The position numbers and the translations under genes were made by a program. Positions 52,430-63,038 of a stretch of DNA of 64,000 nt are shown piece after piece. Under the pieces are notes generated by a model. That model saw nothing but the letters and a program-made list of their open reading frames with translations. It had not been told where the DNA came from and did no database searches. The stretch comes from Parapristionchus giblindavisi (Eukaryota; Nematoda; Chromadorea; Rhabditida; Diplogasteridae). The stretch lies in assembly GCA_943737045.1 (NCBI GenBank), contig CALSFV010000359.1:186001-250000 (forward strand). Reading direction: 5' to 3'. Each line of letters starts with the position of its first letter. Position 1 is the first letter of the stretch.

Positions 52430-54600
52430 TCACTCTCACTCTTAACTTCAAACGAGATGATATAAGCAGTTTGAAACACAAACCTCACTGGACGATGCCC
52501 TTCTTTCCATCACTCTTCGTATATCCAACACATCATTCTTAGCAAACGTCGAACCACCGTACGCATACTATCCACTCGTTCAGATAATAATCTGCAAAAG
52601 ATCAAAGATCAATGGAATAAACAATCAATCCATAGTACAGACACCACGAACTAGACTTGAGAATACAGCCCACCCGATCAAGCATGTTAAAATGCACCCA
52701 CTAATTGTAAATACATTAAAATAGACTTCGTACATGAAGTAGTTAGAAAGCACTATCTGAGAGAATTCAATAACTGGAATATTTTTTGGTATCGATGAAA
52801 AATGAATTTTTCTGTTTTATGTATGATAATTACAGGCTCCATGAGTGAAGTACACTGGTACTTGGAAATTGCTTCCAATTGAAAATTCGCTTTAGGGGGT
52901 GACCACACAACGATTTGGCGCCTTTTCCTAAAAAGTTTATTTGGAATCCAATCGATGCGGGAGTGGGCTCAATCGAATCCTTAGCTAATTCTAAGAAACT
53001 ATTGTCTAGGTGAGTTTATTGATCAACGGACAACGAAGGCTGGAATCGGGAATTTTCGGAAAAAAAATCACATTTAATTAATTTTCACTATTTCACTATA
53101 ACAAGCCTACAACTTTTTATTTGCTCAATCGCTTCTAAATATCATAACACATCTTCAGTTTGAAAATTATAATTTTTTAAAAATATGAATAATGCGAACA
53201 AATCGTTTTTTATAACGAAAATCGTAATTATGGTGTGCACCTACAGTAATCCCTAATCGGTCAATTTGGAAATTTGATAGTTTTAAACATATTTTACCGC
53301 TGTTCTTGACGTGACTAAGGTATACGACTACTCCTCGTCTTCGGAGTGCACCCGTGCCCAGGTGCTGATGTTGATGAAAATTGACATTTTTCGTAAATTG
53401 ATCACTATTTCGTTGTTTGTGATCCAATATCGATAAAAATTGGATCATTATTCCATTTTACCATCTATACAAACATACTAAAAAATAAAGAGAAACGGTT
53501 GACTTCGAAGAAAGTTATTGCTGAAAAACCAAAATATCATAGAATATTGGCCAGCACTTTACCGTGCAGGTGCGCTCCGAAGTAGTCGTATACCTCAGTC
53601 ATGTCAAGAACAGCGGTGAAATATGTTTAAAACTATCAAATTTCCAAATTGAGCGATTAGGGATTACTGTAGGTGCACACCATAATTACGATTTTCGTTA
53701 TAAAAACGATTTGTTCGCATTATTCATATTTTTAAAAAAATATGATTTTCAAACTGAAGATGTGTTATGATATTTAGAAGCGATTGAGCAAATAAAAAGT
53801 TGTAGGCTTGTTATAGTGAAATAGTGAAAATTAATTAAATGTGAATTTTTTTTCGAAAATTCCCGATTCCAGCCTTCGTTGTCCGTTGATCAAAAAACTC
53901 ACCTAGACAATAGTTTCTTAGAATTAGCTAAGGATTCGATTGAGCCCACTCCCGCATCGATTGGATTCCAAATAAACTTTTTAGGAAAAGGCGCCAAATC
54001 GTTGTGTGGTCACCCCCTGAAGCGAATTTTCAATTGGAAGCAATTTCCAAGTACCAGTGTACTTCACTCATGGAGCCTGTAATTATCATACATAAAACAG
54101 AAAAATTCATTTTTCATCGATACCGCACCTATGTGGATTTTCTCAGATAGCGTGATTTAGGGTAATCAGATTGAAACACAAACCTTACTAGACGATATTC
54201 ATCTTCCATCCATCAGACGATTACATTCTTCGTCAGTGGAGCCATAGTCGACATGTTGAGCGGAATCAACTCGCACGTACCCGAGTCTGCAAAAGATCAA
54301 AGATCAATAGAATAAATAATCAATCAATATTCCGGGCAGCGGAATTTTACGTACATTTGAGAATAGGCGCCCCAATTAAACCTAATCAAACATGCTACAC
54401 AGCACTAATCAGAAAAGTGAAAATACAAGCAGTTTGAAACACAAACCTCACTGGACGTCGTCCACTTTCTGTCCATCAGACTGTCCTTATCTTCAAACGA
54501 TATTCACATCGACACGGAACTACGACGTTCACGCCTTCTGACAAGATCGACTCGTTCAGAAACGAATCTACAAAAGATTAAAGATCAATGAGATCATAAT
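52430..54600 (-). repeat. Three-copy block with splice-like edges, split by a foldback
   Basis: Units at about 52430-52625, 54170-54300 and 54440-54580. On the - strand each begins TTTTGCAG or TTTTGTAG, continues T(G)AACGAG(T)..GAT, has a CTGATGGA-like core and ends with CCAGTGAGGTTTGTGTTTCA or a near match. This could be a duplicated exon with its splice sites, but stops occur in all frames of each copy. Confidence 0.5.
52820..54118. mobile_element. 1.3-kb foldback with arms of about 600 bp
   Basis: TATGATAATTACAGGCTCCA is mirrored by TGGAGCCTGTAATTATCATA, and GGAATCCAATCGATGCGGGA by its inverse; centre near 53500. It separates copies of the repeat block. The twin open frames are arm copies. 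Confidence 0.88.
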
Positions 54601-55984
54601 TCAACCATCAGAAATTGAAGTTTACTTCAGAATAGAGTCCCAAATCAGAAATCTAATCAATAATATCCACCGTATTCATGTACCTTTCACATGCAACATC
54701 CCAATCGAAAACCTTCGTCTTTACACACATATCTGGTCGTGTGAGTCGGGCATGTGAACTGGAAACCATCAATCAATAATCATGAATGAAACGAATCAAT
54801 AAATACTATATGCCCAAGGCGAATATGACGCGGAGGGCATGGTGGAACTTAATTGAAACCTTAGATTCCGAAAAATTAATCATTCAATAAATCAATAACC
54901 CACCATGGCAAGATTCTCCTCAGTTTGTAGACCAACAGAACGGAGGGGAAGTTGATCACGACAATGAATGATCCCACTTGATCTGATCTGAAATATGCGT
55001 TCATCATGAGTACATTTGCATGTTTCAATATGATCTATTTCCAGTATAATTCATTAGTCATTCAAGAAGCATCAACTACACACACACACACACACCATCC
55101 AAATCTCATATCACAAAAATAAAAATAAACTAATCAACAAAACCATTACAAGTATTTATCTAGAAAATATTGACCTTCTTATTCAACAGCAGGTCTCATC
55201 GCTTACATCTTAATAACCGCGTGTACGACGGATGTGGTTCCTGACCTAGTCGGCACCCACGAGGACGCGGGCGTCAGACGAACCGCCAGAGATCGACCAA
55301 TCGCCCGATATTCGTCTTGCGATCACCCAGTATGGAACTTGGCCGTCTTCGAGACTGAAAGATCAGAGATCAAAGATCAAACTACAAAGAATAATTGATC
55401 AGAGATCAGACTACACAACGTTCAGAGATCAGACTACAAACCTCTCGGATCACACAGCTTGCATTTCGGGGTCACGCGCGAGCTTGGCCACGATATCCTC
55501 AGGGAATGTAAAGTGGACATAGACATGAGAGATCAAAGATTAAATTACAAATCAACAACCAAACAGTCGCAATTTCGAATACTGGGTCAGTATAACTGAC
55601 AAACGGCTAAACCAAGATGCAACAAAATTCATCATCAGTAATCTAATATTTAATAGGTTGCCGATTGTATGATGAATTTAGCGCTATTTAATGCATTTTT
55701 TGCATTTCAATCAATCAATTTATTCATATCACTTCAGATCAATACTACAGAATAAAGGGAGGGCTTACTCTCCATATATTGATTGATATATCATAAACCC
55801 CCACCTCCATTCGCTCGGCCAGCCGCACTACAGTTCATCCTCTATCAGACTTCTCGCCATCATCATCGTTGGCGTCAGTGCCTTCCGGTGTCTTCGACGA
55901 CGTCGTCGTCTTCACCACGTCACGACGTCACGACCACCTCATAGTACAGATGGAGGCGGGTGTTGAGACAGGAGGTAGAGGACC

Positions 55985-56075
55985 TGAATTATTGATTATT
56001 AATAATTGAATCATTATTGATTACTAATGATTCAATTATTAATAATCAATAATTCTATTATTGATTATTAATAAT
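55985..56075. repeat. AT-only palindrome
   Basis: ATTATTGATTATTAATAATT and its inverse repeated in mirror order, about 90 bp with almost no G or C. The following 56080-56560 shows AGAGAGTGTG-rich sequence and no gene. Confidence 0.8.
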
Positions 56076-56789
56076 GTTATGTCCTTAGTTCGTCCCCGTT
56101 GTCGTGTAGTGTATTGTAGTGTAGTACAAGAGTTAAACTATCTTGCTTTATTAGCAGCAGAGAGAGAATAACAGAGAAGTGATCGGGAAGACTCAATTAC
56201 TCTAGACTGATCGGGAATCTCAGACATAAGAGTGGGCGGAGCCAGACACGAGAGAGTAGAGAGTGTGAGAGGCAGAGTGGCGAGAGAGTGTGCGGATCAG
56301 AGAGAGTGTAGTCTGATCGCGCACGTGGACTTGTTTACATGATGAAATAGTCTAATCGATATTCATAGGGAACAGAGGGGATTACTAACTAGAATAGAGT
56401 AATTGATGTACATGAGAATAGGTATCTAACAAATAATTATTATTATTGATTATTAATCAGTTAGAAAGAGCAAATGTTTGCATGAATGACCATTCTGTTT
56501 GCTTTCTTCTGTTAGGCTTACGAGTTGGTTATAGAGAAGACTATAGTGCAGTAAAACAATAATTTTAGAACTACCGTACCTCTCTGACCTTGCCGTACCT
56601 CCAGATCACCGTTTAGCGCTCGGTAACCACTGCAAAGGGGAAAATTAAATGTGATTAATTGAAAAGCTGAGATGATATCGTCATCTCCGGTACATCTTTA
56701 CTTGCATGCAAACCTATACTTGTACATATATTATTGTAATATTGTTAATTTAAATATCACCGCGAGTAAAAATTACCGGAGATTTCGTA

Positions 56790-56900
56790 CATAGGTCGAA
56801 TAGCTAGGTTATCGGTTTTGAAACACCACCGTGTTTTCAGTCCTCTTTCAAGAGCGCTTTGTTTCATACGCTGCTTATCGCCTACACAATGTGCATATTA
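56790..56900. mobile_element. Two truncated element ends fused
   Basis: 56790-56822 is the left end of a family B MITE (CATAGGTCGAATAGCTAGG). It runs directly into a piece of the tRNA-like foldback (CAAGAGCGCTTTGTTTCATA...GCCTACACAATG, compare 16185-16210). Confidence 0.65.
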
Positions 56901-57019
56901 GCGGGCACTAAATCAATGACAGGCGTGGGATGTCCACAACCCGCAGTTAGGCAGTGACATGTTATCCTGGCGTGAACCCGGGAGATACCATGTACAGTCA
57001 TCGAATAATGTCCAATAAC

Positions 57020-57223
57020 CGTAGGTCGAAAAGTAGGTTACAAAGTACCAAGCCTGACCGCATTTTGAGCCAAAAATTTCCCAAAAATCGATAAACCTGA
57101 CCGCATTTTGAGCCAAAATTTCACAAAAATCAAAAAACCTGACCGCATTTTGAGCCAAATTTGTCTAAAATTGAAAAACCTGACCGCATTTTAAAATCCG
57201 ATAACCTAGCTATTCGACCTATG
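57020..57223 (-). mobile_element. Family B MITE copy 5
   Basis: CGTAGGTCGAAAAGTAGG...GCTATTCGACCTATG, perfect duplication CCAATAAC (57012-57019, 57224-57231). Confidence 0.88.
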
Positions 57224-57639
57224 CCAATAACACAAAATGCGCCACAGCTCCGGAAATAAGCGCATGAGAAACATTTGTTTGAAAAAAAATTTGTACAAAA
57301 ACAGGAATAAACCGAAGACAACATACCGTGTCAAGGTCACGGGAGTTGTAGCTGCTACTCGCTCGATGAGAACGCGTCGATGCAGTTCAAGTACCTGAAA
57401 TTATTGTAAATCAAACAACGCGATCATGGGTCATACGATCATACTTCAATAACGATGAATACTCCGAATAAAGGTAAGTAGATGAGGGAAATTGAGGTTT
57501 GTCAACGTTGAAAGAGGAAGGAGAAGGATGAAGATCGAAAAGAGTAAGGGAGAGGAATAGGGGGAATAGGAAGTGGGAGAGATGAAACAGTGATAGAGCT
57601 AGACGCGAACTCAGGTGTTTGAATCCATGCATCCATTCA

Positions 57640-57880
57640 AGTAAAATTCGTGCAATTAATGACATGATCTATCATGTAATATACTCGAATCATGCATGGA
57701 TTATTCGTGATCATGCATTGATTCTGGATTCCAGCAAGATCACGGAAAATTCGTGCATGATCACGGAAGATCCATGCGTGATCACGAACCACGGATATTT
57801 CATGCATGATCACGCAAGGAATGTCGAATTGTGCATGATTATACTTGTATTCGTGGTCATGCAAGGATTTTAACACGTGA
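57640..57880. repeat. CATGATCACG-type tandem repeats
   Basis: Imperfect copies of CATGCATGATCACG(G/C)AAGAT and TGATCATGCA at about 20-30-bp spacing. Frames on both strands stay open because the unit is self-complementary. Confidence 0.75.
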
Positions 57881-58736
57881 GGGACGGACAGGTAGATGAA
57901 GATAAGGAGATGATATAGCCATAATCGAATGACGAAACATAAAAACAATCAGCAGTAATGTCATCGAACACGGCAAAAGCGAGCAATATTTAAGAAGACA
58001 TGCACGAAATCGATGAACAACATGATTATTGATCGTGAGAATGATGAAATGAACGAAAACAGCGTCTTATGCGAAGAACAAAGAAGGAAATTGCAAAGAA
58101 AACAAGGACAATTCCGGAAATATGCAAATTGCAGCTGTTTGCAAGTTGTTGACGAAAAATTTGATCAAACCAACTCTGATGGCGTTCAACAACTCCTACA
58201 TAGTGCATGATGCATTAATATATCGATTTAGTAAGCAAAATATTCGAAACAAAGTTCACAAACCAAAAAAAGGAAGCAAAACGTTCGGGATTCAGACGTA
58301 GCTCACGCAAGTGCACGTACGCATGCAAATTGAGCTGAAATCGCGAACTGACTTTATTTATTAAAATTTATTTTGCTATAAAAAATTTATTTTTCGTATA
58401 ATATAAGGTATATAATGAATATAAGCTTATATCAAACAACTATTATCGATTACCGATTATTTATCAGGCAGTGTATTGAAAATGGCTAAGATTACTGTCA
58501 TATGACGTCATAACCTGGTAATTGAATAATAAATCGCAAAATCAATCGATATGAAGTGCTATCTACGAGGAGAAAGAGTATCAATGGGACATTGAGAGTA
58601 AACATGGCAAGCCAGAGATCCACTATCGTGCCCCAAGAAAAAAACAATAGGGCACTAAGATAAGCACTTGGGCCCAACATGGAATCATATCAAGAGGAAC
58701 TATCCGGCCCCAAGAGAAACCAACATACGTGCCACT

Positions 58737-58828
58737 ACACACCAAGAAATAAGTGTTATCCACGGTGCATAAGACCTGAGAAGTGTTATTAACACTTTTT
58801 TGAGACACTTACTATTTCTCTGTGTGTA
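58737..58828. mobile_element. Short TA-flanked MITE
   Basis: TACACACCAAGAAATAAGTG is mirrored imperfectly by CACTTACTATTTCTCTGTGTGTA. It is adjacent to the next MITE. Confidence 0.55.
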
Positions 58829-58846
58829 AAGGCGCGACGTGGCATA

Positions 58847-59011
58847 CACTGAGAGCAAACTTACCTGGCAAATCGTTACCCCGATACACTTTCCTGGCAA
58901 ACGATTACCCCAAATTGTGAATTATTCAACGGCTGAATTCACCATTTGGGGTAATCTTTGCCAGGAAAGTGTATCGGGGTAACGATTTGCCAGGTAAGTT
59001 TGCTCTCAGTG
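58847..59011. mobile_element. CACTGAGAGC MITE copy 2
   Basis: CACTGAGAGCAAACTTACC and its inverse, flanked by TA on both sides (58845-58846, 59012-59013), which supports a Tc1/mariner-type origin. Nearly identical to 43297-43462. Confidence 0.9.
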
Positions 59012-59194
59012 TAGGAGCTGAAAGGTGAGTCTTATGTTATCGATTGTTGTACGAGTTGTATCAAAACACGTACTGTATTTTACTGTAAATCGTACAAGTA
59101 AATTAATAATTAATTTAATGTACAGAAGTGATACACATGCACGGGTTTAATATAGCTTATAATAGTGGTATTGGTAATGTGGGTAAAAATTTCA

Positions 59195-59470
59195 GTGAGA
59201 TATGGCTCCCCGAAGTGGTTTCAGTGCTTCATTGTAATTATTGACTGATTCGACTGCACACTTTTGAGTTGGCTCCTCTTTTCTCCACAGTTTTCGATGG
59301 CCCTTATTACTAGGTAGGATATCCATGAGCCATGGCTCTGCAGTGTAGCAAGGACGGTAGATCAAGCATCTCCCCAGGAGCTCACATAAAAATTTTTGAG
59401 CTCCTGGGGAGATGCTTGATCTACCGTCCTTGCTACACTGGCTCATGGATATCATACCTAATAAAACTCA
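59195..59470. mobile_element. Shortened relative of the 49400-50935 foldback
   Basis: AGCTCCTGGGGAGATGCTTG and its inverse lie back to back at about 59360-59450. CTCTTTTCTCCACAGTTTTCGATGG matches the larger element. Confidence 0.75.
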
Positions 59471-59696
59471 CATAAAAATTTGTCGCTCTCCTTCTCCCCT
59501 CTCCCATTCTCTCCCTCAACCACCCACAATAAATATAAAGATAAAACAAAATCCCATTATTCAGCATTATTATTATTATTATTATTCGTAGACCGTGACC
59601 GTAGTCAGACCGTAGGGAAAATTGTTGAATCTAAGGTCATCGTATGACGATTTTTTTAAACCAAAATATTCATATTCAGGATTTCTCTCGTAGAGT

Positions 59697-59818
59697 TTTA
59701 AAGGGAGCGTAACCTCATTCAATGGTCTCTTCGACGCGAAATGCACTCTCGTTGTTAGAGAACAGAAAAATAGTGTGCGCAATGAAGAGACCATTGAGTG
59801 AGGTAACGCTCCCTTTAA
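59697..59818. mobile_element. Palindromic MITE
   Basis: TTAAAGGGAGCGTAACCTCA is mirrored by TGAGGTAACGCTCCCTTTAA, with an inner ATGGTCTCTTC pair. Confidence 0.8.
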
Positions 59819-60259
59819 GTGTAAAACCGTTTGTCTGACAAATATGTCATCACAAAGGCCAAACCCTCATGTCAAGTGAAAACGTATAAATCATAAAGAT
59901 CAGAGATTGAAGCATGATCAAAGGGGGCGTCGGGATAAGGCAAAGATTTTGTCAATTTTCAATCTTTATTTTATGGTAATCTTTTCTTTCTTGCCTTTGA
60001 CTTCATTATCGATGACTATCATCAGAACATCGTCGCTGCTAGTGCCGAATTCTCGGTAGCCGCTAAACAAGTGTCTTTTAATAATTTTTGTTTTCACATA
60101 TTTTCTTGCACTCCAATACTTTCTACTTGTTGAAACACCCTTGTGGTGTACGATAAATAAAATAAATAAATAAAGTGGAATGTGCACGAGTTCTTCAGTC
60201 CGTTTTGACTCAATTTTCAGACAAAATAAAGATATTTGGGTGTGTTAAGAGATCAATCA

Positions 60260-60783
60260 ATCAATCAATCAATCAATTTATCAAATCAGGCAATATATGC
60301 TCAGATGAGGACTACAACCCGTGCACTACAACCCGAGCTCCAATTGAAATCGAAAACCTGACATTCAATTTCGTTCAATCTACGACATATCTCGGAGGAA
60401 GGATCTCCATTCCCCTTGATCATTCTGACGAAATCGAGCATCGGATCAAGCTTGGATGGTATGCGTGGACCAAGTTATCACATCTGCTTTCGTCACGTTT
60501 TCTACCGATGAAAACAAAGAGAAGGTTATTTGAGAGTTGCATCACTTCCACCGTACTTTACGGATGTGAGGTGTGGGCGTTGCGATCGAGTGATAAGGAG
60601 AGATTGAGTGCCACCCAGAGGAAGATGGAGCGGAAGATGATAGGAGTTACGTTGCGAGATCGCTGGAGAAATGAACGTGTAAGGGAGACCACCAAGCTAC
60701 GAGATTGGATACAGGAAAGCTTAAAACGAAAAGCTCAATGGGCCCTCAAGATCCGGAATATGAAGTTAGAGGAGGATCAGTGA
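60260..60783 (+). pseudogene. RTE-like LINE, reverse transcriptase C-terminal fragment
   Basis: An open frame reads TTYLGGRIS...EIEHRIKLGWYAWTKL...FESCITSTVLYGCEVWAL...SATQRKMERKMIGVTLRDRW, the typical region after the RT catalytic core in RTE-type and similar endonuclease/RT LINEs. The catalytic (F/Y)xDD region and the endonuclease are missing, and the 5' side begins in a TCAATCAATC simple repeat, so it is a 5'-truncated copy. The frame ends in TGA at 60781-60783 without other damage, suggesting a fairly recent insertion. Confidence 0.8.
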
Positions 60784-61054
60784 AATATAAACATTCCCAA
60801 ATCTTGCCAACTCTATTTTTTTCCTTGACGAGATCCCGTTTTCTCTTGGTTTGCGTGTGCTATGTGCAAGAGGATAGTAGTCAAATCCAGCAGAGTATAA
60901 ACCTGGCTTATCATTGTAAAGTTTTAGAGACACACCTAACCCCTTGTCTAAAACGGAAAAATTCGAGAAAAAAAACCGCACAACACAAAATGCTTAGAAC
61001 TGATTTCGATAAGTTTTAGATACACACCTACAGTAGTTGTATCAATGAGCTCAT

Positions 61055-61189
61055 GCACATTTAAAGCGACACCCCAAGCTTATTTGACAACCTCTCCGCT
61101 CTGGCCACACTCTCTCGCTGTCTTTGTCTGCGAGAGAGTATTGTCAATGCGGAGAGTAAAATTAGCTTGGGGCGTGCCTTTAAAAATTG
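61055..61189. mobile_element. Family F MITE copy 2
   Basis: TTTAAAGCGACACCCCAAGC is mirrored by GCTTGGGGCGTGCCTTTAAA, with inner CTCTCCGCTCTGGCC and CTCTCTCGC palindromes. Confidence 0.8.
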
Positions 61190-61690
61190 ATTGAACTGAT
61201 TGGGAAAATGAAATATTAATGAAGAGTTCGAGAATTCTGAAAGTAATTTAATATTTGTTTAAATAAAATCAGATTGAAAGAGCTGATCGCCCGAATGTTT
61301 CATTTCCTCTTCCAATCGATGAAGATTATCGATTAAAAAATGGAATTAATTAAGAGAGTGTGGTCAGAGCGGATATTTGATTGTTGTATTGTAAGATTTT
61401 TTTGTTTTAAAAAAATGTATCATATTCATTGTTTGTTTTACTGTATTTAACTGAATAAATTGTATTTTATTTGAAAAAATAATGTTCCTGAACACCAAAG
61501 AATTAGACACATTTTTTAATTGCAACACACACTTGAACAATTCATAATTTTTTTTAAAAAATTCTCCAATTTATCATATTTTTAATGGAATTAAAAAAAA
61601 TCATCATCAATACGAATAATACGAAGATTACCATGTTCTCTTATTGATTAGATTACTTTTTGTTGATTAGATTTTTGTTAATCTAAATAT
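61190..61690. other. AT-rich spacer upstream of the last gene
   Basis: Runs of T and A, and no gene-like feature. It presumably contains the promoter of the 61779 gene, but I see no specific site. Confidence 0.4.
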
Positions 61691-61778
61691 CTATTAGTGC
61701 ACGACCATTCTTCGATCCATGTTCTGATTCATTTCATTCTTCCTACTTTTCACCCTAGAAGGCGGTCTATTATCACTC

Positions 61779-63038
61779 ATGCCCATTCCTTCTCTCGAAA
61801 TCATAGTAATATCGATCCTAATCGCTACCGTATTTATCGCAGGTTAAAACATTTTTGCTCTTTGACCTTTGAACTTTTATGTTTGAACTTTGATCTTTGA
61901 TCCTTTCAGCATGTTCGAAACAGAGAACCGCTAAATCTCCCGCCGTTGAAGCTCCTCTACCACCGCTCGCTCAACCGCCTAAGCCATCCGATCCTGATCC
62001 CATGGAGGTCTTAAAGCGTGACCTCAATTTAATTTGAAACTCTCCACTCTGGCCATACTCTCTCGCTTTCTTTGTCTTCGAGAGAGTATTGCCAATGCGG
62101 AGAGTAAAATAAGCTTTGGGTGTGCCTTTAACTTTACTTAAACAAGTGCTCAACTTAAGTAATTTAACTTAACAATAAGTACGTACTTAACTAAGGTACC
62201 TTCAGGTCTCGGCAAAGGACTTGTCGGCCTCGCGTCCGGCCCCAGCTGCTGCAAATCCCGATGTACCAGCCAAACCGGAGCCAGCTAAGCCAGCGCCGAC
62301 CGCTCCTGGAGCTGTCACAGCTCCTACAGTTGCTCCGGCCGCAGTCGTAGAAAAGCCACAAGCCCCGAAGAAGGTACATAATTGACTAGTTGATACTCAA
62401 CCCCCTGCGAATTTTATCGAACTCTTGCATTCAAAACATTTCTTTTGAAGATATTTTAAGTAGATAGTCTGATCTTATAGAGATTAGAGTAGAGCTTTGA
62501 ATATTCGTATAATATTGCTTGACAGTCAATTTAGTCAATCTTATCAATTTAGTCGTATAATTTAAGGAACATCCCAAGAAGGATAAGCCAACTCCCTCAT
62601 TGATCGCTAAGACTTGTTTGGCTCCCACAGTGAAACCCGCAGCACCTCTCCCGCATCACACTCCTACCCCACCTCCAAAGGTTACTGCACTTAATCCGAC
62701 TTGCATTAAGGTGACCTAAGCAATTTAAGACAGAGGCCACTCCGGTTTCTTAAGAGAACGAGTCGAAAAATGGTGGCAAATCGATGAGGAAGAACGAGGA
62801 AGATGATAGATCTAAGAAATCGAGTAGGAGAAAGAGTGCCGACACACCTCTGAAGTCCAAACGCGATAAGAAGGTACATTAGCCCGAGATAAGTTAGGGT
62901 CGCTTAAGCACTTAACGTTAACTTAGTTAAGGCCGTAAGTTACGCTAAATAACCATTAAGGATGAAGACACCGGTGGTTACGAACAGGTTCTAGACATGA
63001 CCGCGGACGAGTTGAAGAAGGTGCTCCTACCTGAGTAA
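61779..63038 (+). CDS. Small Ala/Pro/Lys-rich protein with N-terminal hydrophobic segment, 6 exons
   Basis: Exons: 61779-61842, 61910-62007, 62206-62373, 62567-62680, 62757-62873, 62961-63038. All phases agree; 212 codons, TAA stop. The first exon encodes MPIPSLEIIVISILIATVFI followed by A and then AC/SKQ, which could be a signal anchor or signal peptide. Exons 2-4 are Pro/Ala-rich with regular Lys (PAKPEPAKPAP, PTPPPK). Exon 5 is strongly basic and Ser-rich (SKKSSRRKS), and the acidic last exon ends GGYEQVLDMTADELKKVLLP. I do not know the family; a membrane-anchored protein with a disordered charged tail is a fair inference. CACCCTAG at 61751-61758 is a likely trans-splice acceptor 20 bp before the ATG. 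Several acceptors read TTTAAG or TTAAG rather than CAG. Exon 5 needs the acceptor at 62756; the upstream TTTAAG at 62724-62729 would bring in an in-frame stop. Confidence 0.75.
62010..62134. mobile_element. Family F MITE copy 3, next to an exon 2 donor
   Basis: TTAAAGCGTGACCTCAATTT...GCTTTGGGTGTGCCTTTAA, starting 3 bp inside intron 2 of the 61779 gene, so the donor GTCTTA is partly element sequence. Confidence 0.75.

Larger units (their letters stand above)
54690..57396 (-). other. Series of exon-like blocks of unknown origin
   Basis: Short open blocks bounded by splice-like signals on the - strand: 54704-54768 (RPDMCVKTKVFDWDVACER), 54905-54985 (LPLRSVGLQTEENLAM), about 55205-55352 (LEDGQVPYWVIARRISGDWS then SDARVLVGAD, stop), about 55445-55530 (HVYVHFTFPEDIVAKLARDP), about 55880-55985 (LNTRLHLYYEVVV, stop, acidic run), 56585-56628 and 57328-57396. 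They look protein-coding in composition, but at least three need a single-base shift or end in a stop, so together they suggest one decayed multi-exon gene. I cannot name it. Confidence 0.35.

Noticed and set aside
53167..53770. Paired frames sharing VVYLSHVKNSG…CLKLSNFQI
   Set aside because: Same situation: arm copies of the 52820-54118 foldback; no start, splice or family support.
58013..58210. 65-codon + frame with acidic/basic composition
   Set aside because: Start, stop and splice context give no support; no homology recognised.
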